DNA from: Chamaelirium japonicum
Lineage: Eukaryota > Streptophyta > Magnoliopsida > Liliales > Melanthiaceae
Reading direction: 5' to 3'
Assembly: GCA_947650365.1 (NCBI GenBank)
Contig: OX393549.1
Span: forward strand, 33,869,075 to 33,933,074
DNA: 64,000 bases
Made by a program: the position numbers and the translations under genes. The notes beneath the pieces were generated by a model, which saw only the letters and a list, made by a program, of their open reading frames with translations, was not told the origin of the DNA and made no database searches. Positions 1 through 64,000 of the stretch are shown here, one piece after another; position 1 is the first letter of the stretch, and every line of letters starts with the position of its first letter.

Positions 1-126
1 TGCGGTAAGTGCGGCACCTACCGCATGCCGTCTGATGCACTGCTGCGTGCATGCGATGCACGCAGCGCGTGCATCAGACGGCTGCGGTGCTGTGCCGCAC
101 GTACCGCATGCCGCAGCATAGCATGC

Positions 127-129
<3 letters not shown>
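1..129. repeat. Palindromic TA-embedded element, family M1 (truncated by window)
   Basis: Hairpin with core arms CCGTCTGATGCAC and GTGCATCAGACGG around GCGTGCATGCGATGCACGC, ending GCATGCCCC directly against a (TA)n tract. Related copies are at 35371-35501 and 40370-40518. Confidence 0.8.
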
Positions 130-189
<60 letters not shown>

Positions 190-682
190 TGTTCTAAAAA
201 GCGGCATAGGCTGCCGCCTAGGCACTAGAAGGCCCCCCACCGCCCAACCTAGTCCTAGGCGGTGCAGAAAAACAGCCATAGCCTTTAGGCGGGGCTAGGC
301 AGCCAACTAGACAGGTCCAGGCGGGGCTAGGCGGCCACCTAGGTGGGCCTAGGCACTAGAACGTGTATAAATGATATCCTATTATTGGCAATCATAAATT
401 TATGGTTTGGAATGTACTAAAATTATGGATATTATTATATTATCTGAGATAATACCATGCTTGCTTTTGTTCTTGTTAATCTTGAGTTTATGATTATGTA
501 AATTATACATGCGCTTTAAAATAATAGTTGGGAATCTTGGGATAATCTTGAATTTATAGTAAGTTAAAAAATATATATTATATATAATATCAAAATAATT
601 AAAAAAAAGTAAAACCGCATTAGTGCCTAGGCGCTAGAAGGTCCCCCGCCGCCCGACTAATGCCTAGTACTTTTTAGAACAT

Positions 683-744
<62 letters not shown>
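130..744. mobile_element. Non-autonomous hAT element (187-684) inside a (TA)n tract
   Basis: Terminal inverted repeats CAGTGTTCTAAAAAGCGGC at 187 and the complement of CTTTTTAGAACATTG ending at 684; 498 bp. (TA)n lies immediately outside both ends (130-186 and 685-744), so the 8-bp target duplication is simply ATATATAT. Subterminal GCCTAGGC-type repeats at both ends are shared with the elements at 10062, 12114, 35568 and 60982. No coding capacity. Confidence 0.82.
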
Positions 745-2432
<1,688 letters not shown>

Positions 2433-2434
<2 letters not shown>

Positions 2435-4119
2435 CAATAAAATATGATTAATGTCTTTTTTTAGTTCAAAGCGTGTAAGATAGCTTAGAAGTATTTTCCC
2501 TCAAAGAAAGGAAGTAATTGAGAAAAGTCAAAGTCCCAAACCACATAGTCAAATTAATTGAGAAAAGTTATACATTATCCTGGTAACAGGCAAAGTGTCC
2601 AATGGTGGCGGACCCTGAGCAATGTCGTACGCTAGGGTTCTCCTTGCGTTCGAGGGATGGAGAGGAGCAAAGAGGTGGCGGCTTCAGACAGTGGTGGACC
2701 TCGAGCAATGGAAGACCCCGAGCGGGGTGGACCTCGAGTGATGGTAGACCTCGAGAAGTGGTGGCTTAGGGTTTCTGTCGCTCAAAGGACGGAGAGGAGA
2801 AACACACATGTTTTCCCGACCCGACTCATGCTTTTAAGCCAAACCAAATATGGGTTTTAACTCAACCTGACTCACAATTTTAAACCCAAATCGGCATATA
2901 AGTGGATCCCACAAACCAACAGAATCCCATCCGTATCCGAGCCATATCCGGTAAGTTTTTTTTTAGATTTTTTTCATCTCGGATATTTCATAGCCATATC
3001 GGACTTGTATCCGGCCGTATCCGTGTACGATAGGTATCCAGTAAAGATACTTGGGGCCGTAGGAATATCCGTGCTTCCTAGGAATTCATGCGTCTCTTCA
3101 TCGTTGGTGTACTATCAACCGATTATGGGTTACCAACTATATCTCCACCTTCTCGAAATTAGACAAGTTTTCCATCTAGTGAATCTGATCTTAAGGATCC
3201 ACAAGGAACTAAAACGGCCATACTTTGGGTCAAATTGACCAAACAAATTTACTAATTTAATTACCTTTTCACATATAGATAAAGGCTTATACCTAATTCC
3301 CTCTCACTAAGAGATTTCTCCAAAAAATAGTGAAAGTAAGTAGTCGGCGATGTCTAGTGCTAACATAAAATCATTTGAGTTGTTTAAATGATTTTTATGT
3401 TCTACGTGTCATCTACTTGAAGGATATTCTGGAGTTGTTCTTTTTTTTTTCCAAAACCTAAAAGGTAGTAGCCAGGTTTTGAGTGTTATTTTCAATGTCA
3501 ATTTCAATCTGTTAAGAAAAGACAACTAATCAAAATTTTAAATAAAATGTAGGCAATTTATTTGGATTTTTTAAGGAAAAAGTTTGGGGGAACTTTAGCA
3601 AAAACATCAGTCGACTATTAAAAAAAAATTAAATGGAGGAAAAGATGAAATTTTCCAATGAAACTTCAGGATAAGCTAAACCAAGCATAAATACAAATAT
3701 TTAAGGCATCTGATTCATATATAATTCACTAATAATCTTCTACTACTAAATACATATATCTATATGTAATTCCCATTTTTCAATTTCAGTATGTATACAT
3801 AAAGTACAATAAGTACAAAGTATATAAACATACGAATCCATATTGGGATGCACAAAGAAGTAAAAAGAAAAAAACTACTCAATGGATGGGGCAATAAAGA
3901 AGCATTGGGGGAGGACCTTTCTGCCTTAAAACAAAACTACCTCAAAACTAACAGAAATGTTCTAACAAATTTTCAAGAAATAAAAAAATTGCATGAATCC
4001 ATATGAGAGCATTCACATCAGAAAAAGCAGGCTAAACAACAAAGTGACGAGGTGTGAAAATCTAAATAGTAAGGTAGAAATGTTATTGAAGGCATATGAT
4101 GAATGATAAAGTAACATAC
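2433..4119. other. Intron sequence, no gene recognised
   Basis: AT-rich sequence between the M2 element and the lowest VPS50 exon. It holds degenerate GTATCCG repeats around 2890-3060 and a small hairpin at 3360-3400 (AACATAAAATCATTT and its complement). I find no VPS50 exon here. Confidence 0.6.
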
Positions 4120-55468
<51,349 letters not shown>

Positions 55469-55840
55469 CTGCAGCAAGCAAACTAAGAATATGTTCAATG
55501 ACCAGAATCTTTCTCTCTCTCTCTCTCTTTAGTGTATACCACCAGCACATTAAAAATAAATTTAAGTGCCAAGTGAAAGGAAAAAAAAGTGAAGGTCAAA
55601 ATAGAGAGTAAATAAGAGAATAAACCTTATCAAAAGAAGTTCAATTGTAAGCTATACAAAATAATAAGTATATAATGGTAAAGATATGATTCATTAACAG
55701 TTAAGGACATCGAAGAAAGCATACAATAAATCCTTAGAATCAGAAAGATTATTTAGTAGCAGAACTTGTTGATAAAGGTAACTCCTGGTTTGACGCATTG
55801 AAAACTGTCATATGAGTAAGAAAATGAATGTTGGTATGAT

Positions 55841-56864
55841 CAAGGTTCAAAATTTCTATTTCGGTCAATATTTCGACCCTCTGGATATGGAAATATTTCG
55901 TGGGAATATTTCGAAAGTGTGGAAATATTGTGATTTTACAGAAATGGTGAAAATATTGATTTTTTAATGGAATTTTTCAGTGAATCTCTGCATAGTCATA
56001 AACTAAGTATATATACCCAATTTGGAACACTCAGATATTATTTGTACCCTATCTACGGGTGTAGAGCTTCACAAAGCAAGTATTCTGCATTTAAGTCTAT
56101 GAGGTGTGCATTCTTGTTTGGTCCTGTATTGATCTATGTTTTTAAAATGGTTTTTAATCTTTTTTGTGGATAAAAATGTTTCCAAAATAAAGATTAGTTG
56201 ATTGTTAAAATAATGTTTCAAACGATTTTGAAAACAGACTTCAAACAAGAAAGTTGTGCAAGTTTGAAATCGTGCAAAAATTATGCTGAAATGCAAAACA
56301 CTGTTTTTTTACTAAGTCTGAAAAAATGAGTTTTATAAAGAAAAGTTTTTATACATTTAAAATTTTCTTTGACGGACCATGATTTTCTAGATGTACTTGT
56401 AGTTCTACATCTTGTGGAATTTTTTGAACTAAAAATGAGTTGATTTAACCACTTTTCTCAACATACAAATTTTATGAAAAACTGAAAAAACTATTTTCTC
56501 CTACTAAACCTGAAAGTATACTTTTTGATTCACTTGGCTTTTGATTTTTTTGATATTTTTATTGATATCAAATGGAGGGGTATTTGTATATTTACATATA
56601 ATAACTTAAAGTAAATAAGCTGCTGAGAACGAAACCCCCAGTCCCCTTTTATAACCAGTCAGTCCCAACATTTCGGTGCCAAAATCCTGAAATATCTCGA
56701 AATTTCCACGAAATATCGCGATATTTCGTACCGACAAATATATCGTGCGAAATATCGCGATATTATCGTGATTTCCATTTCGTTCGATATCGCAATAGGA
56801 ATTTTGTGCCGAGGTCTAAGAAAACTGAGATATTTCGCGAAATTTCTCGAGATTTTGTACCTTG
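55841..56864 (-). mobile_element. Non-autonomous hAT, family H1 copy 3 (inverted)
   Basis: Ends CAAGGTTCAAAATTTC and the complement of GATTTTGTACCTTG, perfect duplication GGTATGAT at 55833-55840 and 56865-56872. 1024 bp, opposite orientation to the copies at 8245 and 42500. It lies 373 bp upstream of the 55301-55468 exon acceptor. Confidence 0.93.
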
Positions 56865-57049
56865 GGTATGATATGAATAAGAAAAAGAATGTTTGCATTA
56901 TGCTACTGCAACAACCAAGCCTTCTTGATGGAGACATCTCAGCGCACACCCCACCTAGCCTCTAAGTCTCCCAGCGATGTAGGCAAAGGACGGCAGCAGC
57001 CCTATCATTGTGGTTCAGTGACTAGACATCAGCACTGAACGCATTGGCC

Positions 57050-57240
57050 CTTTTATTTCATGTCATTTATTTTCAGCATTGTAGTTCAGATGTTATGTGG
57101 TGTTTAGTCCCACATTACTAGTCATGATTTATTATAGTGCGACTAGACCTCTATATAAAGGGCCTAGGGCCCCTTAGTTATTTAGTCAAAGAATTAATAA
57201 AAAATGCTTTAAGCAACCCCCCCTACCCCCCTTCTTTAGG

Positions 57241-57303
<63 letters not shown>
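57050..57303 (+). other. LTR-like promoter remnant and (TC)n
   Basis: CTCTATATAAAGGGCC near 57150, AATTAATAAAAAATGC near 57190, then a (TC)n run 57243-57303. The arrangement resembles an LTR U3-R end, but I could not find partners or a duplication. Confidence 0.4.
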
Positions 57304-57304
<1 letters not shown>

Positions 57305-60300
57305 GCCTCTATGTGCCACGACCTGGACCCCCCAGCACCCTCCCCCACCTCGTTGTTTGTGACCAGTCAGGACGTCGACCACAAGCCGCAGCCAGCTTCC
57401 GGCAGCCCGCCAGCCACTAGTCGCGACTAGCAGGCCACTGACCATTAACCGCAGCCAGCAGCCGACAGCCTGCCAACCACCAACCATGACCAGCAGGCCG
57501 CCCGACTTCCAGCCGTAGCCAGCAGCTCGCCAACCACGGCCGGCAGGATCTGCCGGCCACCGACCACCCCCCCTATCAGCCTCTTGCCGCCTCATCGAGC
57601 CATGCCGGCCTCCTGCCGGACCATCACCAACCATCCCCAATGCCCCGGATTCCGGTTCGAACCTTCGACGACTCCGCAGAGTCCTTTGAGTGCCATCAGC
57701 ACCAGATCTACCTCGACACATGCATGAGCTTCCTTTCGCGCGTGTGAACGCTTAATTGAAAATCCAGGTTTTATCGTTCCACTTTTCAAACCTCAGTGAT
57801 TAAAGGCAAAATTATTATTATAGCTTTCATTCGACCTGTCCAATATTATTGCATGACACAAAGAGCTTATTTTTTACTTACAATTGCTTGTTCGAGTTAG
57901 TACCTGTCGTTACATGAGCTAGGGCCATTTGCATCGAAACCTGTTGAGCCTGCTAATTTAATATTTGAAATTCTGCGAATGCCAACCATTGAATCGACTC
58001 TAGATAACTAACAATCCCTAATCCTCCGAGAAATCACTACTTCTCAAACGATCGTTGTTTTAATTCTTTATGTGTGACCTGTAGGACTGCAACTTTAAGA
58101 AGACCTGGTATAACATAATCATTGGATCTCAGTTTTGGAACCTTATTCATTCCTGATATTTTATTAATCAGAAATTATTAATTGCAAGGGACGTACTATG
58201 ATGGCAAGTACGTATTTGTGTGCTTTATTATGGACTCCTTCAGGGATTTCCCATGAACATCGCCTTGAGTTGAATTTCAAGTCTTCCTCAGACGCATCTT
58301 AGGGCTCATGGCCTTTACTTTAGCACCTCCAAGGGCTCCTCCTATTCCACTTTGTTCTCATCTAGGGAACTTTCTCAACTACCTACTCGGGATATCTTCT
58401 CTTATTTTTTTGCAAGCATCTATCCAAGTTCTTCGCCAAAAAGGAAAGGTGAACTTCAATAGGCAATTGGATATTCCATCTAGGGATAATCGATGCAGTA
58501 GATTCTTGCATCTTCCTTGAAATTCCTTAATGTTGGACTTGGGGGTCCCACAAAATTGAGAAGTCTTGATCTTGCTATAAGTCAGAAATTATTGAATATT
58601 TGATAAGAGTTCAAACAGGCGATTAAACACACAGTAGTATTTTGGATGAGCCATGTCTCTAAAATAATGGAGAGCCGATTTCGATTGCTCGTGCTCCTTG
58701 TGGGATTCAAAACAAGCCCAAGATCACCCCAATCAGACAAGTGGATCTCAATATATGGGCAATTTGGCTAATGAGTTTGTTTAGGCTTTATAGGTTTGGG
58801 TTTAGTTGACTAACAGCTTTTAGTTTAAGTTAGATGAGTTTATACATATGGCAACTAGGTTTTGAGTTAATGGGTTGAAAACTTCAAATCCAATTACCTT
58901 AAAACCTTTTAAAGATCACAAGGCATAGAGTTCAATCAAAGGTGTTCAAGTGTTATGAGTGGAATAAGGGCCCTCCTGAGGTTCCTAGATCTGACAAATC
59001 ATTGGAGGGAAGACGAAGGTGCGACAGAGACGAGCGTTAGTGACCTTTGGCCAAGGGCAGCAACTGCGTTGGCTTTGGTGTGCGGGCCAGCAAGGTGACG
59101 TCCGTAGCAGCAGATGCAGAGGAATAACGGAGTAAGGAGGAGACAGCAACGGTGTCGGGTTAAAGGAGGCTCAGGAGCGACGATCTGCATAAAAACAAGG
59201 CGGATGGTTATGGAGGAAGGCCATGAGATGGGAGAATGTGGTGTTGGGCTTTGCAATGAAGGATGATGGTGGTGTTTTAACTTTTATTTAAGATCTATAA
59301 TAAAGAAAACCTTTTTTCTTGGTTTTTAACAAGTAAACACAAAGAGAAAAGGAGAGAAAAGTATGATGGAAAAGAGATACAAATATAGGTACGAGAGAGA
59401 AAGAGAGAGAATGAAGAATGAAACACCATCTCGCACCCTACGGTCTCACGCCGGACACGCTCTCATAGCGGATTCCATAAGATTCTCCAATCTCATTTTT
59501 TTGGTTAATCTGAATTGGTCTCAATAGGAGGGCTAGGGGCCTTTAAATAAACTAGAAACACGCCCGATCATTATTCCTATTTCTGAAGACTAAAACTCCT
59601 ATGACAATAATAAACTTAATAATTTAATCCGAAAAGAATAAAATATTATGACTCGTGCATCGAGATCCATGCAAAAGATATGCTCCAATGTGGGTATGCC
59701 AAATGTATCCCTGCCCCATTGCCTTCCCATAATTCAAGGGGCTGGTTTTTCGGTGGACAACGATTTTGATAGTCGATCTTCCCACTAAGCCACGTTGTAT
59801 CAAAGTAATCTAACTGAAGTTAAAGATCAAAAACTTAAATCTACTGTGTGAGCACTACGTATGATTTCACATCTCTACCAAGTTCTAACTCCTTTAGTTG
59901 GATTAAATCAATGTGACTCTTCACATCGATTTACAGTATTTGTCCTCGCCTCCAACTTGAATGAACTCTTGGTATAATATAATAGAAGGAGAACCTCGCT
60001 TAGATACTAAATGATGAAGGTGTTGGTATGCTCTGATACCAATCCATGTAGGGTTGATGTGTCATATCGGACTAGATCCAGTTGAGATGGATCAAATAAT
60101 AAACCAAACATGGAGAAGAGAGAAGAAAAGAGAGCTGCAACACCAGAATCATGCTTTTCTAAAAATAGATTCAGTAAAAGGCTGAGCAATGGATCAAATT
60201 GATAAATATTTTGATTTTGAAAGGATGGAGGCTCATCCTTGAAACTCAATTAAAGAGCTATAAAACCCATCTAGGACTCGAACTCTAAAATGTAGAAAGT

Positions 60301-60981
60301 AGAAGGATTCTTAAATTAGAATAATTCTCTTTTCAATTTTTTCTATATTTATGTCCTAATTTTTCTGTCTATACTCTATTATTTTTATTTTCAAATCAAT
60401 TTTTGGGCTATTTTCTACATGCAGAATTCCAATAAATAAGATAAAACAACACTTATTTAGGAGCCTTAATGTCTATGGACACTTACTCATTACTTCTAGA
60501 AGATAAATTCTCTTATCTAAATTCAATATCATGTGAGTCCATCCTTATCTCATCTCCTAAAATATAAGAATTGATATTACTTCCTTCTTGGAGGTTGTTA
60601 GCCTCAACCTCAGGGATATCAATACCGTAATATATGGATATAGTTATCATCCTAAAACGTTGGATTTGATCCTAAAATCTAGATATGAGGCCAGCTTTAG
60701 TTCTATCCACTTCTTGCCCAATTTTTTAACAAAACCCTTGGAACTTTAGCAGTTAAGTCCTTATAGTTCAAAAGTAGAAGAATGTCCTTGTGTGCTACAA
60801 AATCTAAAAAAAAACTGAAAAGGAATAAAAGGCAAACTAAAACCTAGAATGGAAAAGAACAAAAACGTTTTAATATGTATTTAATTGACCTTTGCTCCTA
60901 ATTCAATGGGGAAGGCCTTTATGTGCCTAAGAGAAAGACGAGCAAATGAGCATGAGTCTTAAGTTTTCCCTTGGCCCATGG
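57304..60981. other. Intergenic or first-intron sequence with LTR remnants
   Basis: 57304-57720 is GC-rich with CAGCCGGCAG-type repeats. At 60030-60043 GCTCTGATACCAAT is the complement of an initiator-Met primer site, followed by TGTAGGG, so a minus-strand LTR element may have its 5' LTR starting at 60047. Its other LTR was not found. No VPS50 first exon is visible. Confidence 0.4.
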
Positions 60982-61968
60982 CAAGGTCCTAAAAAGCGCT
61001 AGGCGCTAGTCAGGCGGTGGGAGACCGCCTAGCGACTAGGCCGCCTAGGCTGTGCCTAGGCATTTTGACTATTTTTAATTATTTTGATATTATATATAAC
61101 ATATATGTTTTAAAATTACTATAAATTCAAGATTATCTCAACCATTATTTCAAAGAACAAGTATCATTTACATAAATATATATTCAAGATTAACAAGAAC
61201 AAAAACAAGCATACTATTATAAGATAATATGCATGATTTTAATAAAATTCAAAATTACTAACAACAAAAGGAAACATGATATTTTGATAAAGAATCCAAG
61301 ATTTTAGTACAATTCAAAACAAAAAGTCACAAAATAGTGAAATACATCATCATTTCTCCTATAGGCTACAGTACTAGACTCCTAATACTCTTCTTCACCA
61401 TATCCCTCCAAGACTCTCTCTTCATTAGACTTAAACTCCAACCCCTTATCACACTCTTCGTCGGTCTACTCATCCGATACAAAATATTCTTCGTGAAATT
61501 CTCTAGCTTCATGGGATGAAGGGCTACCACCAACGTTTTTAGAACTTCTTCTAGACACTCGAACACTATCCACTCCCAACTCCTCTCCAACCATTCACCA
61601 AGTAAGTCTCAAACTGACGTCGACCTCTTCATCATCACCACCATCAACAATCAATCATTGAGGCTATTGAGCCTTACTAGCTTTAGTCACTATGAATATA
61701 TCTACTCCTCGCTCCTTCCCTCTTTTTTTCTTATTGAGGATCTTGGCATTAAATTGAATATAAACTAAATTAAAATAAAGAAAAGCCTGGCCCATCTGGA
61801 CCGCCCAGCCCTCCTAGACCCGCCTAGTCCACCTGAGCAGCCGTCTGGCCCACCTAGTGGCATGGGCCACTTTTCTGCACCGCCTAGGGACTAGGCGAGA
61901 CGATGGGGGACTTTCTGGCATCTAAGCGCCACCTAGGCGGCCGCCTGGGCCGCTTTTTAGAACACTAG
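60982..61968. mobile_element. Non-autonomous hAT, H2-related
   Basis: Left CAAGGTCCTAAAAAGCGC and right the complement of GCTTTTTAGAACACTAG, the same TTCTAAAAAGCG type as 187-684. GCCTAGGC repeats at both ends, AT-rich middle. The flanking octamers match poorly, so exact ends are uncertain. Confidence 0.75.
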
Positions 61969-62549
61969 CCCTCAGGACCTTATCTTCAAACTTCACCAAT
62001 GACTCCTTCTGGATAAATTAGTTTAATGTCATAACTTAACTGCCAAGGACCAATCAAATAGGAAAAGCATTTTACAGATAGATCCCCAGAAAAGTTTGCA
62101 TATAGTTCCAACAAATTGTATGTCTATTTATGTAGTTTAGTCCTTTCATCTTTCATGTATCCATAAATGGACGAGATACTACATGAATAGTTTAGCTTTC
62201 AAGATATGATTGCAAATTTATGGAACTCTTTCGTAGAGAGAAAACTAAAAGGATCGTACATTAATATAACTGGAATATAATTCAAAAATCAATTATTGAA
62301 CGAGGTTAAATGTACGATCAAATCATTATCCCCCCTTAGGATATATCCCTTTGATGAGTTCCTTATTGGACATGCAACATTCACTTGATGACCATATTAG
62401 CGAGCCTGCCCCATCTTCCACCATATTCAAAGTCACATGGTTTAGCCTCATAATAACTAATGTAGGCATCAATGAAAAGCCGTGCTCAATTAATTCATTG
62501 CAAATCATGCATATATGGATAGATACTTCCTTTGATAAGTAAATGCACC

Positions 62550-62963
62550 CATAGTTACCAAATCGGACGTTTTTTTAAAAAAAACGCGTATAGAACGCGT
62601 ATCGATCCGAAGACGTAGTAAACAGGAAAAAAACTCGTTTTTTTTTTAAAAAAACTTCCGTATGCATTTTATACATGTTTAAAACGGAAAAAACGCGTAT
62701 AAAACACATCGGGTTTGGTCCAGGTTTAAATTGGGTTCGGGTTTTATTTTATTCGTGCTTAATAAACGCATATACTATATGTTTTGAACTTTTGATTACT
62801 TAATGTTGGAAAATGACATATATACATAATTAGTATAATTTTTAAGATTTTTTTAGTTTTTTCTGATGTTTTCACGTTTTTTTTCCGTTTTTTCCATTTT
62901 CATCGTATCTTTCCGATATTTTCCTTTGCCATTTTTTCTCCGTTTTCCGCCTTGGTAACTATG
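62550..62963. mobile_element. Non-autonomous hAT, 414 bp
   Basis: Ends CATAGTTACCAAATCGG and the complement of CCGCCTTGGTAACTATG, perfect 8-bp duplication AATGCACC at 62542-62549 and 62964-62971. Contains AAAACGCGTAT repeats. No coding. Confidence 0.93.
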
Positions 62964-63041
62964 AATGCACCCACATGCTACTGTAGTCTGCCTTGATAAC
63001 TAAAGAGCTATTATGTTCCTTAGGCACTACATATATGGCAG

Positions 63042-64000
63042 TGTGGATGCGGAAAAAAGCACGGGTCGTCTTTATTGCGAATCACACGAGATTACAATTG
63101 TGGCCGGGACCCGGGTTGCTCGGGTGTAGCGAGTCCGGGTTGCGGCGAGTTTTGATCAGGGGATTGTGGGAAATATCTTCTGGGGGATCCCTTTGATCCG
63201 TGTCTCCACGTGGTATTCGTGCGAGAGCTCTGAAGGAGTTGCCCAGGACAGAGGTTTTTACAGGGAGAGGGTTTTGGAGAGGCTAAGGAATATCCACCGT
63301 TGCTTTGTCCCTTCCGTGCTTCGCGCTTTCTCGGCTAGGGGGTTTTCGGCTTCGTTCCTCGGTCTTCGTGTCTCCCTCGTTCCTTGCTTGACCTCGGTGT
63401 CCTTGATCGTCGGTTCGCGGCGTCGATCGAGGTTTTGGCGTTAGCTTTGGCTTTGGCTTTTTGGCTTTGGCTTGGCTCCGGCGTGGCTCTGGCTTTTGCT
63501 TTGCTTCGGCGCTTGCACTTGGACGTAGCTGGGAGAGACTTGCGGTGCTTTCGTTCTTCCGGACTTCGCGTCGTATCGGCTAGAACGTGCGGTGCTTTTG
63601 CTCGTGGCCGGCGTAGTCGCTTGGCTTTGGCACTTGCGTTGCTTTGGCGCGGGCTTTACTGGGGCTTTGCTTTGGCTTCTTGCGTAGGCTTTAGCTTCAG
63701 CGTCAACTCGATCTTCTTCCTCGAACGACGTAGGCTACTTCTCCGGTGCTTCGACGGTTTGCGTGTCGACGGGACTTCTCCTCTTCTCCGGGCTTCTTTG
63801 ACGTGATCGGAGTCGAAGAATGCTTTCGAAGATGGTGGGGGTAGCACCGATCTCCGTGCGACGGTTGTGGCGTCGGCTTTTGTTGATGAAGACGACGAGG
63901 GTAGCGACGGTCTCCGTGCGACGGTTGTAGCGTCGGCTTTTGTTGATGAAGACGACGGGGTAGCGACGCTTCAGACGATCTGCTCCAGGCTTTCTTCTTC
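63042..64000 (-). mobile_element. LTR of the 26894 family, inverted, cut by window end
   Basis: The complement matches the 3' ~960 bp of the 26894-28888 LTR: end CCGCATCCACA, AATAAA at 63071-63076 (as TTTATT), the CCAAAGCCAAAGC region and the 60-bp tandem repeat at 63840-63960. The left flank GGCAG would be the target duplication. Whether it is solo or part of a full element cannot be seen. Confidence 0.88.

Noticed and set aside
55469..64000. VPS50 first exon and promoter
   Set aside because: I looked on the minus strand for sequence encoding the family N-terminus before VPAR and found none; it is probably beyond the window.

Overview
This is nuclear DNA of a flowering plant. It is AT-rich, has spliceosomal GT..AG introns, and carries hAT, LTR and LINE elements of plant type plus long TA/GA microsatellites. 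I cannot fix the species. The combination of giant introns and abundant (TA)n would fit an early-diverging eudicot or magnoliid (sacred lotus is one candidate), but that is only a guess.

The only host gene I can support covers most of the window on the minus strand. It is the plant orthologue of VPS50/syndetin (CCDC132), the subunit that defines the EARP endosomal tethering complex. I reconstructed twelve consecutive exons from position 55468 down to 4120. They sum to 1575 bp and encode 525 uninterrupted residues; splice phases agree at every junction. Coding sequence is about 3% of the 51.3 kb covered. The first exon(s) and promoter lie beyond 64000, and the C-terminal exons lie beyond position 1.

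The rest is intron filled with mobile DNA. Region by region: 0-2.4 kb holds TA-embedded elements and a hAT MITE. 8.2-13 kb holds three non-autonomous hAT elements, a long-TIR element and a Ty3/gypsy integrase relic. 13.4-15.7 kb holds a solo LTR with a dyad-symmetry minisatellite, inside a hAT-like element. 15.9-19.0 kb is a three-level hAT nest with a BED zinc-finger relic. 20.5-24.1 kb holds a decayed LTR and a gypsy gag/protease relic. 25.9-30.9 kb is a short-LTR retroelement interrupted by a 2 kb solo LTR. 32.6-41.5 kb is a dense cluster of palindromic elements embedded in TA/GA microsatellites, with two more hAT elements. 42.5-43.6 kb is a second copy of the 8.2 kb hAT. 46.0-48.7 kb is a gag-only LTR retrotransposon. 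51.1-52.6 kb is a 5'-truncated LINE. 55.8-56.9 kb is a third, inverted hAT copy. 61-64 kb holds two more hAT elements and a third copy of the 2 kb LTR family, running off the window.

Most mobile elements were delimited by matching terminal repeats plus target-site duplications read directly from the sequence: 8 bp for hAT, 5 bp for LTR elements, 14 bp for the LINE. The least familiar signal is the set of at least six palindromic families whose ends sit in (TA)n or (GA)n tracts, similar in concept to the rice Micron elements.
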